Source: Billgrantia kenyensis (GTDB lineage: Bacteria; Pseudomonadota; Gammaproteobacteria; Pseudomonadales; Halomonadaceae). From it: a stretch of 64,000 nt of DNA. Under the pieces are notes generated by a model. It made no database searches. It was not told where the DNA came from and worked only from the letters and a program-made list of their open reading frames with translations. The translations under genes were made by a program, and so were the position numbers. The DNA is taken from positions 212,815 through 276,814 of the forward strand of contig NZ_JACEFT010000002.1 of NCBI RefSeq assembly GCF_013697085.1, given 5' to 3'. Shown one piece after another: positions 33,001 through 42,397 of this stretch (positions are counted from its first letter, which is position 1; each line of letters starts with the position of its first letter).

Positions 33001-33724
33001 CCTGGAGCACCAGTGGCTCGACGAGGTGGTGGGGCCCTATCAGGAGCGTCTGGCGGGCCGCTACCCGCTGGTGCCCAGCGCCTCGCGTGAGGTGGCACTG
33101 GCTGACTTCGAGGCCTTCTTCGCCAGCGGCGGCATCCTCGACCGCTTCTACCAGGAGAACCTGCGTCCCTTCATCGAAGAGGCGCCCGAGTTCCTGGTCG
33201 ATGCCGAGGGCAGCCCGCTGCTGCGTCAGAGCGTGTTCACCGCCTTCCAGCGCGCCGAGCAGATCCGTCAGGCCTACTTCGGCCGCGACGGCGTGCTCGA
33301 CGTGGAGTTCGCCCTGGAGCCGGTGAGCCTGAGCGCCGACAAGCGGCGCAGCGTGATCAACATCGACGGGCAGATCATCGACTACGCCCACAGCGCCAGC
33401 TCGCGGGTCTCGATGATCTGGCCCAACGCCCTGCGCGGCGGCAATGAGAGCCGCATCACCCTGGTACCGAGCCAGGTCAACCGCTCGCCGCGCAGCCTCA
33501 GCCGCGACGGCGCCTGGGCCTGGTTCCGCCTGCTCGACGAGGCGGAGATCACCAGCGCCGGCGAGCGCGACCTGGAGCTGCGTTTCCAGGTCGACGGCGG
33601 CACGGCGCGCTATCGCCTCCATGCCACCGGCTCGCGCAACCCCTTCACCCGTCCGCTGGTCGCCGGCTTCCAGCTGCCCACCGCGCTGTACGCCGAAGGA
33701 GGCTTCGATGTTGGCAGCCTTTAA
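30059..33724 (+). CDS. tssM: T6SS inner-membrane protein TssM (IcmF)
   Basis: A 1221-residue IcmF/VasK protein. Two transmembrane helices lie near residues 45-110 and a third near 485 (ACLVGGLALVGGW). The cytoplasmic NTPase-like domain has an intact Walker A (GVENAGKTS, about 160-168). The large periplasmic part ends in the TssM C-terminal beta domain (residues about 1100-1221). It forms the envelope-spanning channel with TssJ and TssL. Its 3' end overlaps the next gene by 17 bases. Confidence 0.96.
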   Translation: MWKSVKSGLSRWVPGVSRAESNLNRAKMHGNKAQGIGKQASKLTAVLWWLLLAALVAAIWWLGPMWQVRDSYPLAPWLNRLLATLALATLVAVVWGIRLARRLREVSDERRHNEQLQLDPVLAQVEQQEATLNATLHELLDNLGAGPGARYKLPWYLVMGVENAGKTSLINRSGQNFALTHVMKASGQGKKGNQYGFDWWIGDKAVLIDPDGELLTQGALEGGEPQEMQSRLWDHFVGWLEYNRPQRPLDGVVLVLDLARLSDARVAVRKAYASLLRARMRELMERHGARLPVYVTFSKMDLLHGFDDFFRHYSRAARRAPLGFTFSAESVERIDQWADEFANSYDAMLERLNRSLPTLLAECRDREERESVFRFVRQLAGLRDVLLGFLREALSSDRYSTAAMVRGTYFTSVYQQGVPEDPFVDAAARRYGMADTTQPAHRAARSALYFTEELFEKVIYPEAGLAGDNARAARRRRRLRRTSAFACLVGGLALVGGWSHFYQKNTQALAAVEEKAEAFLAAQPDELRSDDPTGYALLEPLDRLRAATLEFGDYREHLPWLADMGLYQGHAVGRQVESAYLAMLGYHFLPSLMVGIMDDMNRAEAGSNEKLALLRVLRMMSDASGRQPERVEAYMARRWQRAFPQRGSVQERLLDHLAYAMAHTDLEGQIASGDRHAEQAMAALRGSLQAAQEELSRQPMDERVYATLKAESSTRSGAVLELPQGVGPSFNAVFMARDDELERLQVPSLVTRDGFEGYFLKEIEQATELAMIDLWVLGQRDDIAFSAADERQLRDALHERYVSDYHVTWRQVLDDLYLVPLPDIDQAVFVADTLLGASRPLDRLLGEVARHTRLYPELPVDDEAARQALERSPRYRLAGEIERNFRDLNGLLDARGDNPADIAEIKVAIGELRDYLRQVQGASDPGRAAFLSARDRLALRGGDPIHNLKRIAENTPAPVDRMLESLADQSWQLMMASAIRHLEHQWLDEVVGPYQERLAGRYPLVPSASREVALADFEAFFASGGILDRFYQENLRPFIEEAPEFLVDAEGSPLLRQSVFTAFQRAEQIRQAYFGRDGVLDVEFALEPVSLSADKRRSVINIDGQIIDYAHSASSRVSMIWPNALRGGNESRITLVPSQVNRSPRSLSRDGAWAWFRLLDEAEITSAGERDLELRFQVDGGTARYRLHATGSRNPFTRPLVAGFQLPTALYAEGGFDVGSL

Positions 33725-34286
33725 GCGCCTATTTGGCGGCGAACGCCGCAAGGAGGCGGCGCCTGCCAGCACCGAGGAGGCGGTGAAAGGGCTGGAGGAG
33801 GCCTCGATGGAAGACATCGACGTCTTCCTCGAGGCGGCCCGGCGTGCCGATACCAAAGGGCACTCGCCCTGGGTACTGCGCGACGAGGCCCGTTTGGCCA
33901 CCCTGCGCCGGGCGTTGGAATTCACCGTGCAGCACGGCCAGTGGCTGCAGCGCGACGGCGGCAACATCGCCCGCTGGCAGGGCCGGCTGCTCAAGCTGCG
34001 CCACGGCGAAGGGCCTACCCTCGGCATGCTGCTGGCGTGCCGACCGGATGACGAAGCGGCCTGGCAGCTGCGCTTCTTCTTCGTCGAGCCCGAGTGGCAG
34101 GGCAGCGGACACGGGGCACGCCTGCTGCGGGCGGCGCGCCTCAGCCTGAACGGCGTACCGCTCAACGCCCGGCTGCCGCTGGCCTGCCAGTCGGCGATAC
34201 GCAGCCTGGAGCAGGCCGGCTTCGCACGCATGCACGTCAATGCCTTCGAGGTGGCCAGCTTCGAAGCGCCCGCCGAGTGGGACTAG
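33708..34286 (+). CDS. GNAT-like acyltransferase encoded within the T6SS operon
   Basis: A 192-residue protein whose C-terminal two-thirds looks like an N-acetyltransferase: a strand ending in LRFFFVEPEWQ, then QGSGHGARLLRAARL, matching the acetyl-CoA pyrophosphate loop (Q-G-x-G-x-G/A), then a late strand with SAIRSLEQAGFARMHV. The N-terminus is basic and then acidic. AAGGAGG precedes the ATG, which lies inside tssM. I know no standard T6SS component at this place; possible roles are modification of a T6SS protein or an accessory regulator. The acetyltransferase assignment rests on motif only. Confidence 0.6.
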   Translation: MLAAFKRLFGGERRKEAAPASTEEAVKGLEEASMEDIDVFLEAARRADTKGHSPWVLRDEARLATLRRALEFTVQHGQWLQRDGGNIARWQGRLLKLRHGEGPTLGMLLACRPDDEAAWQLRFFFVEPEWQGSGHGARLLRAARLSLNGVPLNARLPLACQSAIRSLEQAGFARMHVNAFEVASFEAPAEWD

Positions 34287-34311
34287 GCGAATAGCGACAG
34301 GAGAACGACAG

Positions 34312-34599
34312 ATGGGACGCAAACTGGTACTCGTGGGTGACATCGGCACCGATCACGACGGCTTTCCGCCAACGCCGGTCACCGCCGGCAGCCCGACCGT
34401 GATCATCGACGGCAAACCGGCAGCGCGCCTGGGCGACCCCCTGGCCCCGCACGACAAGCCCAAGCACCCCTCGCACCCGCGCTCCATTGCCGAGGGCTCG
34501 GGCACCATCCTGATCGATGGCAAGCCGGCAGCGCTCACCGGCCACGCCGTCGATTGCGGCGGCGTTGTGATCGGTTCCGCCAGCGGGGAGGGCAGCTGA
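34312..34599 (+). CDS. PAAR-domain spike-tip protein
   Basis: A 95-residue stand-alone PAAR protein. PAAR-like repeats are visible ([17 protein letters not shown] and [15 protein letters not shown]), with histidines and a cysteine ([17 protein letters not shown]) able to bind the tip metal ion. Such proteins sharpen the VgrG trimer. AGGAG lies before the ATG. vgrG follows after one base. No toxin extension. Confidence 0.9.
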   Translation: MGRKLVLVGDIGTDHDGFPPTPVTAGSPTVIIDGKPAARLGDPLAPHDKPKHPSHPRSIAEGSGTILIDGKPAALTGHAVDCGGVVIGSASGEGS

Positions 34600-34600
34600 C

Positions 34601-36658
34601 ATGGCCGACCGCACCGGACTCCAGTTCACCCTCGATCTCGCCGGGGTCGACAGCGCCGAGCTGGCGGTGATCGACTTCACCCTGGAAGAGGCGCTCTCGC
34701 AGCCCTTCCACCTCAAGGTGCGTTTCGCCAGCCGCAACGGCAGCCTCTCCGCCACCGAGCTGCTCGACCGCCCGGTGAGCCTGACGATCTGGCAGGAAGG
34801 CGAGGTGCTGCGCCGGGTCCACGCCGTCGTCAGCGAGTTCGGCCGCGGCGACCGCGGCCATCGCCGCACCCTCTACTCCCTGGTCGCCCGCCCGGCGCTG
34901 TGGCGCCTCGACCTGCGCCACAACTCGCGCATCTTCCAGGAGGTCTCGCCGCTCACCGTACTCAACACCCTGTGCGACGAGCGCGGCCTCACCGATGTCG
35001 CCTTTGCCGTCACCCGCGACCTGGCGGAAAGAGAGTTCCTCGTGCAGTACCGGGAGACCGATCTCGCCTTCGTCGAGCGCCTGGCCGCCGAAGAGGGCCT
35101 GTTCTATTTCCATGAGTTCGAGGATGCGCCGAACGGTGCCCACCGTCTGGTGTTCGCCGACGCCCCCCAGACCCTGGCCCACCTGGGCGAGCGCACCTAC
35201 CACGGCCGCGCCGGCGGTACCCCGCCGAGCCGCCACGTGCGCAAGCTCCAGCAGCTCGCCCGGGTCGCCCCGGCCTCGGTCACGCTCAAGGACTACTCGT
35301 TCAAGAACCCGGCCTATGCGCAGCTTCACGAGCACGCCGCGGGTGACCTGGAAGAGCACGCCCAAAGGGACGACTACGAGCATTACGACTACCCCGGGCG
35401 CTACAAGGCCGACGCCTCCGGTGACGCCTTCACCCGCATCCGTCTCGAACACCTCAGAAGCGGCGCCCTGACCTGTGCCGCCGAGAGCGACCTGCCCGAG
35501 CTCGCCCCCGGGGTCAAGTTCACCCTCACCGACCACGACCTCAGTGAACTCAACCGTGACTGGCAGGTGGTCAAGGTCAAGCACGCCGGCAGCCAGCCCC
35601 AGGCCCTGGAAGAGGATGGTGTCACCCAGAGCGACGCGGCGGGAATGGGCCAGATGACCAAGTTCGACAACGAACTGATCCTCACCCCTGTCGACCGCGC
35701 CTGGCGCCCTACGCCCAACGCCAAGCCCCGCGTCGACGGCCCGCAGATTGCTTTCGTCGTCGGCCCCGAGGGCGAAGAGATCTACTGCGACGAGCACGGC
35801 CGGGTTAAGGTCCAGTTTCCCTGGGATCGCTACGCCGAGCCCAATGAAACCGCCAGCGCCTGGGTGCGTGTCTCCCAGGGCTGGGCCGGCGGTGGCTACG
35901 GTAGCATGGCCATTCCGCGGATTGGGCATGAGGTGGTGGTGTCGTTCCTCGAGGGCGATCCGGATCAGCCGCTGATCACCGGGCGCACCTACCACGCTGT
36001 CAACACGCCGCCCTACGCGCTACCCGAGCACAAGACCCGCACCGTGATCCGCACCCAGAGTCACAAGGGCGAAGGTTTCAACGAACTTCGCTTCGAGGAC
36101 CAGGCCGGCGACGAGCAGATCTGGCTGCACGCCCAGAAAGACCTGGAGCTGCTGACCCACAACGACCGCACCGAAGAGATCGGCAACGACAGCTTCCTCA
36201 CCGTGCACCACGACCGCATCGGCGAGATCCACGCCGACGATCACCTGACGGTACACGGCAGCCGCCACACCCAGATCGACGGCGACGACCACCTCATCGT
36301 CGACGCCAGCCGTCACGAGAAGTACGGTCGCGCCCAACTGGTCGAAGCCGGCCAGGAGATCCACCACAAGGCGGGCATGAAGGTGGTGATCGAAGCCGGC
36401 GCCGAGATCACCCTCAAGGCCGGAGGCAGCTTCGTCAAGCTCGACCCCAGCGGCGTCACCATCGTCGGCAGCCAGGTCAAGATCAACTCCGGAGGCAGCC
36501 CCGGCTCCGGCAGCGGCCAGGCCGCTCAGGCACCGGCGCTGCCGCGGGAGGCGGAAGCGGCACCCGACGTGCCGCGTATCGAGCCGCCACGCCAGGAGGC
36601 TGCGCTGCGCCAGGAGTTGGCATTGACCCAGCCCTGTACACCGCTTGGCGATGATTAG
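34601..36658 (+). CDS. tssI: T6SS spike protein VgrG (TssI)
   Basis: A 685-residue VgrG. It comprises the gp27-like head ([45 protein letters not shown]), the gp5 OB fold ([40 protein letters not shown]) and the triple-stranded beta-helix needle. The needle includes short repeats ([22 protein letters not shown]). The C-terminus ends in a Gly/Ser/Pro/Ala tail without a recognisable effector domain, so cargo is probably attached through the DUF4123 chaperone encoded next. Confidence 0.96.
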   Translation: MADRTGLQFTLDLAGVDSAELAVIDFTLEEALSQPFHLKVRFASRNGSLSATELLDRPVSLTIWQEGEVLRRVHAVVSEFGRGDRGHRRTLYSLVARPALWRLDLRHNSRIFQEVSPLTVLNTLCDERGLTDVAFAVTRDLAEREFLVQYRETDLAFVERLAAEEGLFYFHEFEDAPNGAHRLVFADAPQTLAHLGERTYHGRAGGTPPSRHVRKLQQLARVAPASVTLKDYSFKNPAYAQLHEHAAGDLEEHAQRDDYEHYDYPGRYKADASGDAFTRIRLEHLRSGALTCAAESDLPELAPGVKFTLTDHDLSELNRDWQVVKVKHAGSQPQALEEDGVTQSDAAGMGQMTKFDNELILTPVDRAWRPTPNAKPRVDGPQIAFVVGPEGEEIYCDEHGRVKVQFPWDRYAEPNETASAWVRVSQGWAGGGYGSMAIPRIGHEVVVSFLEGDPDQPLITGRTYHAVNTPPYALPEHKTRTVIRTQSHKGEGFNELRFEDQAGDEQIWLHAQKDLELLTHNDRTEEIGNDSFLTVHHDRIGEIHADDHLTVHGSRHTQIDGDDHLIVDASRHEKYGRAQLVEAGQEIHHKAGMKVVIEAGAEITLKAGGSFVKLDPSGVTIVGSQVKINSGGSPGSGSGQAAQAPALPREAEAAPDVPRIEPPRQEAALRQELALTQPCTPLGDD

Positions 36659-36670
36659 GGATAGAAGGTC

Positions 36671-37570
36671 ATGGAAGCATTGCCAGTAGGCACGCCACCA
36701 TCGCGGATGGCACTCGGTGAGAGGAAGCACTATCTGTTGCTCGACGGCATCAAGCTTGAGCCGCTGGAGCAATGGCTCTATCAGCATCTCGATGCACCTC
36801 TGTACGAGCCGATCTATCTGCATACGCCTTTGGCTGAGTGTCGCCAGATTTCACCATGCCTGGTGGCGCTGGAGCCGGGTAGTCCCGTTTGGGAGGCCTT
36901 CCTCGAGCGTGGCATTCTCGAAGGTTGGGGTTGGCTGTTCACTACCGAGGCATCGTTGGAAGAGGCTGCGGAACATCTTCGCTGGCTGTTGTTCGTCGAA
37001 CATCCGCTCGAAGGTGAAAGGATATTGCGCACGGCCTCGCCTGAGGTCATGCGCTGCCTTTTCGAAGCTGAGCTGCAGCCACATCGAAGCCAGCTCCTGG
37101 GAGTCATGGAGGAGCTCTGGTTGCCGACGGTAGAGAACAGTGTCGTCACGTGGTGGCACGTGGCCCAAGCGCATCATGATGAGCCGTTAACGCGTACGGC
37201 GCGCTTCAGCCTTCAACAGGCGCATCTTGATTCACTGAGCCGTATTGCATGGCAGCGCTTTGCCCAGGAACTGGCGCATCACCTCGATACCTACTTTGCC
37301 ACTGGTCCCTTGATAAGAGAGTGCGGAACGGCCGCCCAGGCCGCAAAGCAAGTCATCGATACCACACGAGAGCTGGGTTTTTTTGGACGTCGTGCCCACT
37401 ACTACATGGCCAACATCCTGGGGGCGCATGGTCATGTTGCCCTGGATGAACAGCGCATGCCGGATCTGGCGCGACCATTGTCACAGGCCGATGGGCGCCC
37501 CCCCATGGAGCGACTCAAGGCTGTTGCTGCCGAAGCACGGCGGCTTTCGAGCAGGGAGATACAAGCATGA
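36671..37570 (+). CDS. DUF4123 T6SS effector chaperone (VasW/Tap-like)
   Basis: A 299-residue protein with a DUF4123 N-terminal domain (HYLLLDGIKLEPLEQWLYQH, SPCLVALEPGSP, EGWGWLFTTEASLEEAAEHLRWLL). Proteins of this type load effectors onto VgrG. The gene sits between vgrG and the large VasX-like effector and overlaps the effector start by 4 bases, the arrangement of VasW-VasX in Vibrio cholerae. Base composition begins to fall below that of the structural genes here. Confidence 0.85.
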   Translation: MEALPVGTPPSRMALGERKHYLLLDGIKLEPLEQWLYQHLDAPLYEPIYLHTPLAECRQISPCLVALEPGSPVWEAFLERGILEGWGWLFTTEASLEEAAEHLRWLLFVEHPLEGERILRTASPEVMRCLFEAELQPHRSQLLGVMEELWLPTVENSVVTWWHVAQAHHDEPLTRTARFSLQQAHLDSLSRIAWQRFAQELAHHLDTYFATGPLIRECGTAAQAAKQVIDTTRELGFFGRRAHYYMANILGAHGHVALDEQRMPDLARPLSQADGRPPMERLKAVAAEARRLSSREIQA

Positions 37571-40500
37571 GCCACGATAGGGATCCCGCTAGTCGGGTTG
37601 CCGATAGCCAGAGCGACAACGATCCAGGTCAGGAACAGGGGGTGTGCCCCCTTACGCGAAGCGACCTGCAACTGGTACCGGTGCGCTATGCCCTGGTCGA
37701 AGATCCTGAGGCGGATCGCGCCTCGGCCACGCCGGGATTCTCACCCGTTCATAACGGCAGCTTCCGCCGCTGTGGCGTACGGCCGATACGTGAAGGCTGG
37801 CTCTATCTGGTACACAGCTCGACTCCCGATGAGCTACAAGTCTTCCAGGTCAAGCCCGATGGCAGTGGCGATGCGATCATCGTCGAGCGTGAGGGCAGCA
37901 TCCAGGTACTGTTCAGCCTTCTGGAGCTGACGGAAGTGCATCAATCGATGCTGCGCCAGGCCGCCTTCCGCGATCAGGTCATGACGCGAGTGAACGTTGG
38001 CGCCTACTGTCCGGGGAATGGCACCGCTCATCTGCTGGACCCCAATGCGTTGGCCGACGTACTGGCGGACGACCATGGCGAACATAGCGCGACTCCCAAT
38101 GCACCAACCGAGCAGAGCGGCGAAGCTCTCGATCCGGGCAGCTATGCCTGGTGTGAAGCGGAAGGCGAACAGCCCGAATGGCAACTTGCCCATGCTGCGG
38201 AGATCACGGCGGCGATCCAGGGAGAGTACCAGGAAGATAGTGCCTGCCTGGTGGTGGAAGACATCGCAGGGCGTATCAAGGACCTGGCCCAGGCCTGGGC
38301 CTGCCTGGCAGAGCAGCAGGGTAACTGGGTCGACGAGAATGAGGTGAAGCTCTTCTCGGCACGCACTATCGAAAGTCTTATGACCTTGAACTTTGCCCCC
38401 CACATTGCCAATGCGGGCGGAGGCAACATTCCGGAATGGCTGGGTGGTGCCGGCGATGCCGAGCGCGACGACCTGGAGGCGCTGGCTGAGCTCTATACAC
38501 AGCATCGTGAAACCAAGGAGCGTGTCACGGCCGGTTCAGGCGGACATCCGGGTTTCATTGGCGGGGCGCTGAGACCTATCGAACGGGATATCGATGCCCT
38601 GAGCCAGCAACTCGCTGAGCGACTCGGCACCGATGCCGAGCAGGTAAAGACCTTCGTCGAGCGTACCGAACGCGACCACTTCCGCGAGGTGATTGGCGGC
38701 AATTTCGCGCTGGCACCCAACGGCATCGTCGATGTGATCCGCCAGCAGGAAATGGAAAATTTCCTGGCTTATGCCAACCCGATGCAGGAACAGTGGCAGA
38801 GCGATTATCGTCTTATCGGTGCTGATCTGGCCACCATACTGCCAGCTTGGCACATCCATGCTGTGCTACTCGATCGTGAAGCAGAGCCTCACATTCTGCT
38901 TTCTTGCCTGGTGGAGAAGCTGGCCGTCGAGACCCTGCTGGCATGCGGCCAGGAAGTCTTTCTCTCCGGCTACTATACCGGCACCACTCCGGCGGCGGCA
39001 CACCTGATGCACTACGTACCTACCGAGTCCTTTGTCGAGGAGTTCCTGTCCCAAAGCGATGGTGTCCAGAAGGCGCTGACCCAAACCGCTGTAGTCATGT
39101 CTGCACGAGGAGCACTCAGCAGCTATCAGCTATGGCGAGGCGAAGTGGAACAGCATGCCGGGTTGCGATTTCGCAGCGTGGAGGGCCTTTCCGACGAGGT
39201 CCGGACCGCCATCGCGGGTGAAGTTCAGCTCAAGGAGAAGCTGCTGGGGCAAGCCGTTCTCAAGACGCTGCTCGACGACATCCAGGACATCGACCTGGGG
39301 CAGCGCATTGCCACACTGGCTTCGCGCTTGCCCGAAGGGCAAAGGCTGATGTTTGCCGAACGCCTGGGGCTACTTGAGCTTGGCTGGGATATTCCAGACC
39401 AATCGGTATTGGGCCGACTTCAGCAGGCGCTGGGCCAGGCCGACAGGGCCGTGGCAAACCTGACGACGCTGGAGCGTCGGCTCCAGCAACTCTATCAGGA
39501 GCGCCAATTGGAAATGGACCGGGCTTCGCGGCGCGGTGCCAGCCAGGCGCATCGCCGAGCGGCCGACCAGTTCAATGCCCGCAGGATTCGTGAAAGCCAG
39601 GCCGACATTAACCGGCAAAAGCGCCTGCTGGCCGAGGCCCTTGACACCCTGGCCGAGCACAGCTTCCCCGTCGACGAAGGCAATGGCCATGCGCTCAAGG
39701 TGGGTGGGCTCAGCCAGGCTGCCACCCGTGCCGCTCTGGCGGAGCGCGGCGGTGATCGTGCTATCGCTCGCCAGCCCAGGCATACCTTGAACGATACCCT
39801 GAATACCTTGGTTCGAAACGAGCAGGGCGATCTGTCGGTTGGTCGTAGTTTGGGGGTGTTGCTAAACGGTGGGCTGTCAATGCTAAGTGGAATTTATTTG
39901 ATTAGTGCTTTGCAAACATTAAGACAATCAGGACGCAGTGATGAGCAGCTTTTTGAGCATATAAGTAATGCTGGCTCTCATGCTATGGGTACGCTGGCAG
40001 GATTGTGGGCAATACGAGAAATGATCGACGACGCTCGCCATCGCAATCTTTATAAAAACTATATCAAGCAGTTGACGCCGGTCGAAGCCCGAGCCGCTGC
40101 AGGTAGCCCAGCGCAACTGGAGCGCTGGGCAAAGGTGGCCAATCGTGCAATGGGAACCGTCGCATTATTGGGTGGTGCTGCAGGCGCTTTCGAGACATAT
40201 AAGCAATATAGTCGACTGCAGCGCGCGGAAACCCAAGCCGAACGGTTGGCTACGCAGGTAGCTATGTCAGGGGCAGCAGGGGTCACTGGTGGTGGCGCGA
40301 TTATTGGTGTTATGAGTAGATTGGGGCGGATAATGGGCAGGCCTGCTGTGAGTTGGCGGCTGCTATTGCTGAAGTTTGCCGGCCCTGCCGGCTGGGTGGT
40401 AGCGGCGGGAACAGTGTTGTTGATCGCCGGTGAGGTGTTGGCTAACCGCTTTTCGCTTAGCCCCGTGCAGCGTTGGTGCCAACGTAGCTACTGGGGGCTG

Positions 40501-41013
40501 CGAGGTGAAGGCTGGGATCGCGAGGCCCACGAGGAAGAACTGGCCAAGCTTGGCGATACCGGTCTACTTGTTCAGCGCCAGGGGCAGGCCTCTGCGCATG
40601 GCGGGCCGGGTCCCGGTCCTGCCGCAAGCGACCTAGCAATACGCATAGAACTGCCTGGTTTTGATGCCCCTAGTTCGGAAAGCCTGTCGTTGGGTGTCTG
40701 GGGGGTTGCCCTGAGTGGCTCCCATGATGAGCTGACCCAGGACTTTCTCACACACGCCAAGCTGGAGGAGAATGGTGCGAGTTTCGCTCTGATGTACCAT
40801 ATCGATCCGGATAGACTAAGCCGTTATTATTCTTTCCGCTTGGTCGTGCGGACGGCTGGGTCCAATGATCCCGCCACACAGGTCTTTGAGCTGCATAAGC
40901 GGGGCAGCACTCTCTCCGGCGAGTGGCGAGCCCTTTCCTCCCTTAGCGATAGCTTCTGGACGCGCAGCCGGGTGGGCAACTGGCCGAACATGCCATTGAC
41001 GGACTGGCAATAA
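37567..41013 (+). CDS. VasX-like (BTH_I2691-type) pore-forming T6SS effector candidate
   Basis: A 1148-residue protein. The N-terminus (CPLTRSDLQLVPVRYALVE, then RPIREGWLYLV) matches the toxin VasX N-terminal region of T6SS effectors. A long helical, partly coiled-coil middle (ERRLQQLYQERQLEMDRASRRG, about residue 640) follows. From about residue 757 to 960 several hydrophobic segments occur (SLGVLLNGGLSMLSGIYLI; MGTVALLGGAAGAF; GPAGWVVAAGTVLLIAGEVL), consistent with a colicin-like membrane-inserting domain. A soluble C-terminal domain ends the protein. DNA for residues about 757-960 is markedly AT-richer, suggesting a swapped toxin module. Confidence 0.82.
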   Translation: MSHDRDPASRVADSQSDNDPGQEQGVCPLTRSDLQLVPVRYALVEDPEADRASATPGFSPVHNGSFRRCGVRPIREGWLYLVHSSTPDELQVFQVKPDGSGDAIIVEREGSIQVLFSLLELTEVHQSMLRQAAFRDQVMTRVNVGAYCPGNGTAHLLDPNALADVLADDHGEHSATPNAPTEQSGEALDPGSYAWCEAEGEQPEWQLAHAAEITAAIQGEYQEDSACLVVEDIAGRIKDLAQAWACLAEQQGNWVDENEVKLFSARTIESLMTLNFAPHIANAGGGNIPEWLGGAGDAERDDLEALAELYTQHRETKERVTAGSGGHPGFIGGALRPIERDIDALSQQLAERLGTDAEQVKTFVERTERDHFREVIGGNFALAPNGIVDVIRQQEMENFLAYANPMQEQWQSDYRLIGADLATILPAWHIHAVLLDREAEPHILLSCLVEKLAVETLLACGQEVFLSGYYTGTTPAAAHLMHYVPTESFVEEFLSQSDGVQKALTQTAVVMSARGALSSYQLWRGEVEQHAGLRFRSVEGLSDEVRTAIAGEVQLKEKLLGQAVLKTLLDDIQDIDLGQRIATLASRLPEGQRLMFAERLGLLELGWDIPDQSVLGRLQQALGQADRAVANLTTLERRLQQLYQERQLEMDRASRRGASQAHRRAADQFNARRIRESQADINRQKRLLAEALDTLAEHSFPVDEGNGHALKVGGLSQAATRAALAERGGDRAIARQPRHTLNDTLNTLVRNEQGDLSVGRSLGVLLNGGLSMLSGIYLISALQTLRQSGRSDEQLFEHISNAGSHAMGTLAGLWAIREMIDDARHRNLYKNYIKQLTPVEARAAAGSPAQLERWAKVANRAMGTVALLGGAAGAFETYKQYSRLQRAETQAERLATQVAMSGAAGVTGGGAIIGVMSRLGRIMGRPAVSWRLLLLKFAGPAGWVVAAGTVLLIAGEVLANRFSLSPVQRWCQRSYWGLRGEGWDREAHEEELAKLGDTGLLVQRQGQASAHGGPGPGPAASDLAIRIELPGFDAPSSESLSLGVWGVALSGSHDELTQDFLTHAKLEENGASFALMYHIDPDRLSRYYSFRLVVRTAGSNDPATQVFELHKRGSTLSGEWRALSSLSDSFWTRSRVGNWPNMPLTDWQ

Positions 41014-41033
41014 CCACAAGGATTGGACACACC

Positions 41034-42362
41034 ATGCCCAAACCGACCATTAATGACTCGCTCCCACCCATGCGTGCCGGCGAGCGCGAAAGCCGAGCTG
41101 GGGGGGAGCAGTACTGTCTGAGTCCGCTGCCCCTGCCTACCGATAGCGAGCATGGGGTGGATGTAGCCCATATCGACATTCAGCATGACGACGCTGTCAT
41201 GGATCTGCGCCAAGGAGCTAGCTACGACAGCCTGAGTGACACGGGTGCTTTGGCTTCCTTTGCATTTTCAGTAATGGCAATTTTTTTTCTTGTTGTCTGG
41301 GCGGCGATAGGCGGCTTTCCCCCCCCCACGCGTGTTATAGCTATGGGGTTGGGGGGGGTATATATGGTTCTACTCTTCCCCTTAATTACGGGTATTGTCT
41401 TTCCTAATGTGGTTCTTAAGCGAATCCCACCCATCCGCTTGCATCGTCATCGCCGTGAGGTGGCCTTCGTGGTAGAGGCTCCTGGGAAGCGCTTCTGGTT
41501 ACCCGCTCCTACCAATATGTGGTTGGCTGCTATTGCTGGTGCCGTTGCAATGCCAACTGCCTTGATCCTATTTATGGGGCTCCATGACTGGATGTCCACT
41601 TCGGAAGCGGCCTTCCCTCTCATGACACTGCTGCTGCATATCGTCTCCCTGGCCTTTCTTCCTCTCTACCCCCATTTCTATGATTTCTGCCGTAAGCGCG
41701 CCGGCCAGGAGCGCCAAACAGTACTAGTTCCTTGGGAAGACGTAATCGCTCTGGCAGTCTTCAATCCCAGCGTGAGCGCCGGCGCTATCACCGGCTTCGG
41801 CTGGAACTTCGCCCTGCTTCCGCCCGACCCCGAGCGGCCGGGTTATACCTTGCCCGGGGCCGGTATCGTCGTCGGCACCGGTGGCCTGCCTGGGGCGCTG
41901 GCGCAATGGGAGTACATCCGACGCTTCATGGAGGAAGGCCCCGAGGCCATCACGCCTTCGGCCCGGGAGTGGGGCCTCGAGTGGTACGATGCCTACGTCG
42001 CCCGAGAAAAGGCGGAGTGTGAGCGCACCAACGACATGGCCCGCTGGCGGCGCTTCCGTCGCAAGCGATTGTGGGAGCATGCCCGCTTCGCTCACTGGTA
42101 CACCGAGTATCGCATGAAGCATGTGCTGCCCAAGGCGGTTCCCGAAGACTGGCTGGCCGAGTGGTCCAAGCCGTTGCCCCGGGAGCAGTGGGCCAAACCT
42201 TCCCGTCAGCTTGCCGAACTCAGCGAGCAGCTGCGCGCCGCCTACCAGCGCGGTGAGAAATTCATTGAGATGGGTGATATCGAAAAGCGCTTCGGCGTCG
42301 AGGTGCCGCCGTCGCCGTGCACGGCTTACCGCACCCTGCCGTTTGCGGCTAACGTGGCCTGA
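41034..42362 (+). CDS. Multi-helix membrane protein, candidate immunity protein
   Basis: A 442-residue protein with about four hydrophobic segments between residues 75 and 220 (FAFSVMAIFFLVVWAAIGGF; VIAMGLGGVYMVLLFPLITG; MWLAAIAGAVAMPTALILF; MTLLLHIVSLAFLPLY). A soluble C-terminal half begins VLVPWEDVIALAVF and is rich in Trp, Arg and Glu. The layout resembles DUF6708-type proteins found near T6SS effectors, a resemblance I cannot verify. It starts 20 bases after the effector and shares its low-GC membrane region. Immunity against the pore-former is inferred from position and topology. Confidence 0.6.
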   Translation: MPKPTINDSLPPMRAGERESRAGGEQYCLSPLPLPTDSEHGVDVAHIDIQHDDAVMDLRQGASYDSLSDTGALASFAFSVMAIFFLVVWAAIGGFPPPTRVIAMGLGGVYMVLLFPLITGIVFPNVVLKRIPPIRLHRHRREVAFVVEAPGKRFWLPAPTNMWLAAIAGAVAMPTALILFMGLHDWMSTSEAAFPLMTLLLHIVSLAFLPLYPHFYDFCRKRAGQERQTVLVPWEDVIALAVFNPSVSAGAITGFGWNFALLPPDPERPGYTLPGAGIVVGTGGLPGALAQWEYIRRFMEEGPEAITPSAREWGLEWYDAYVAREKAECERTNDMARWRRFRRKRLWEHARFAHWYTEYRMKHVLPKAVPEDWLAEWSKPLPREQWAKPSRQLAELSEQLRAAYQRGEKFIEMGDIEKRFGVEVPPSPCTAYRTLPFAANVA

Positions 42363-42397
42363 CGATTCGCCTCATGGGCGGTAGAAGAGAGAACACG

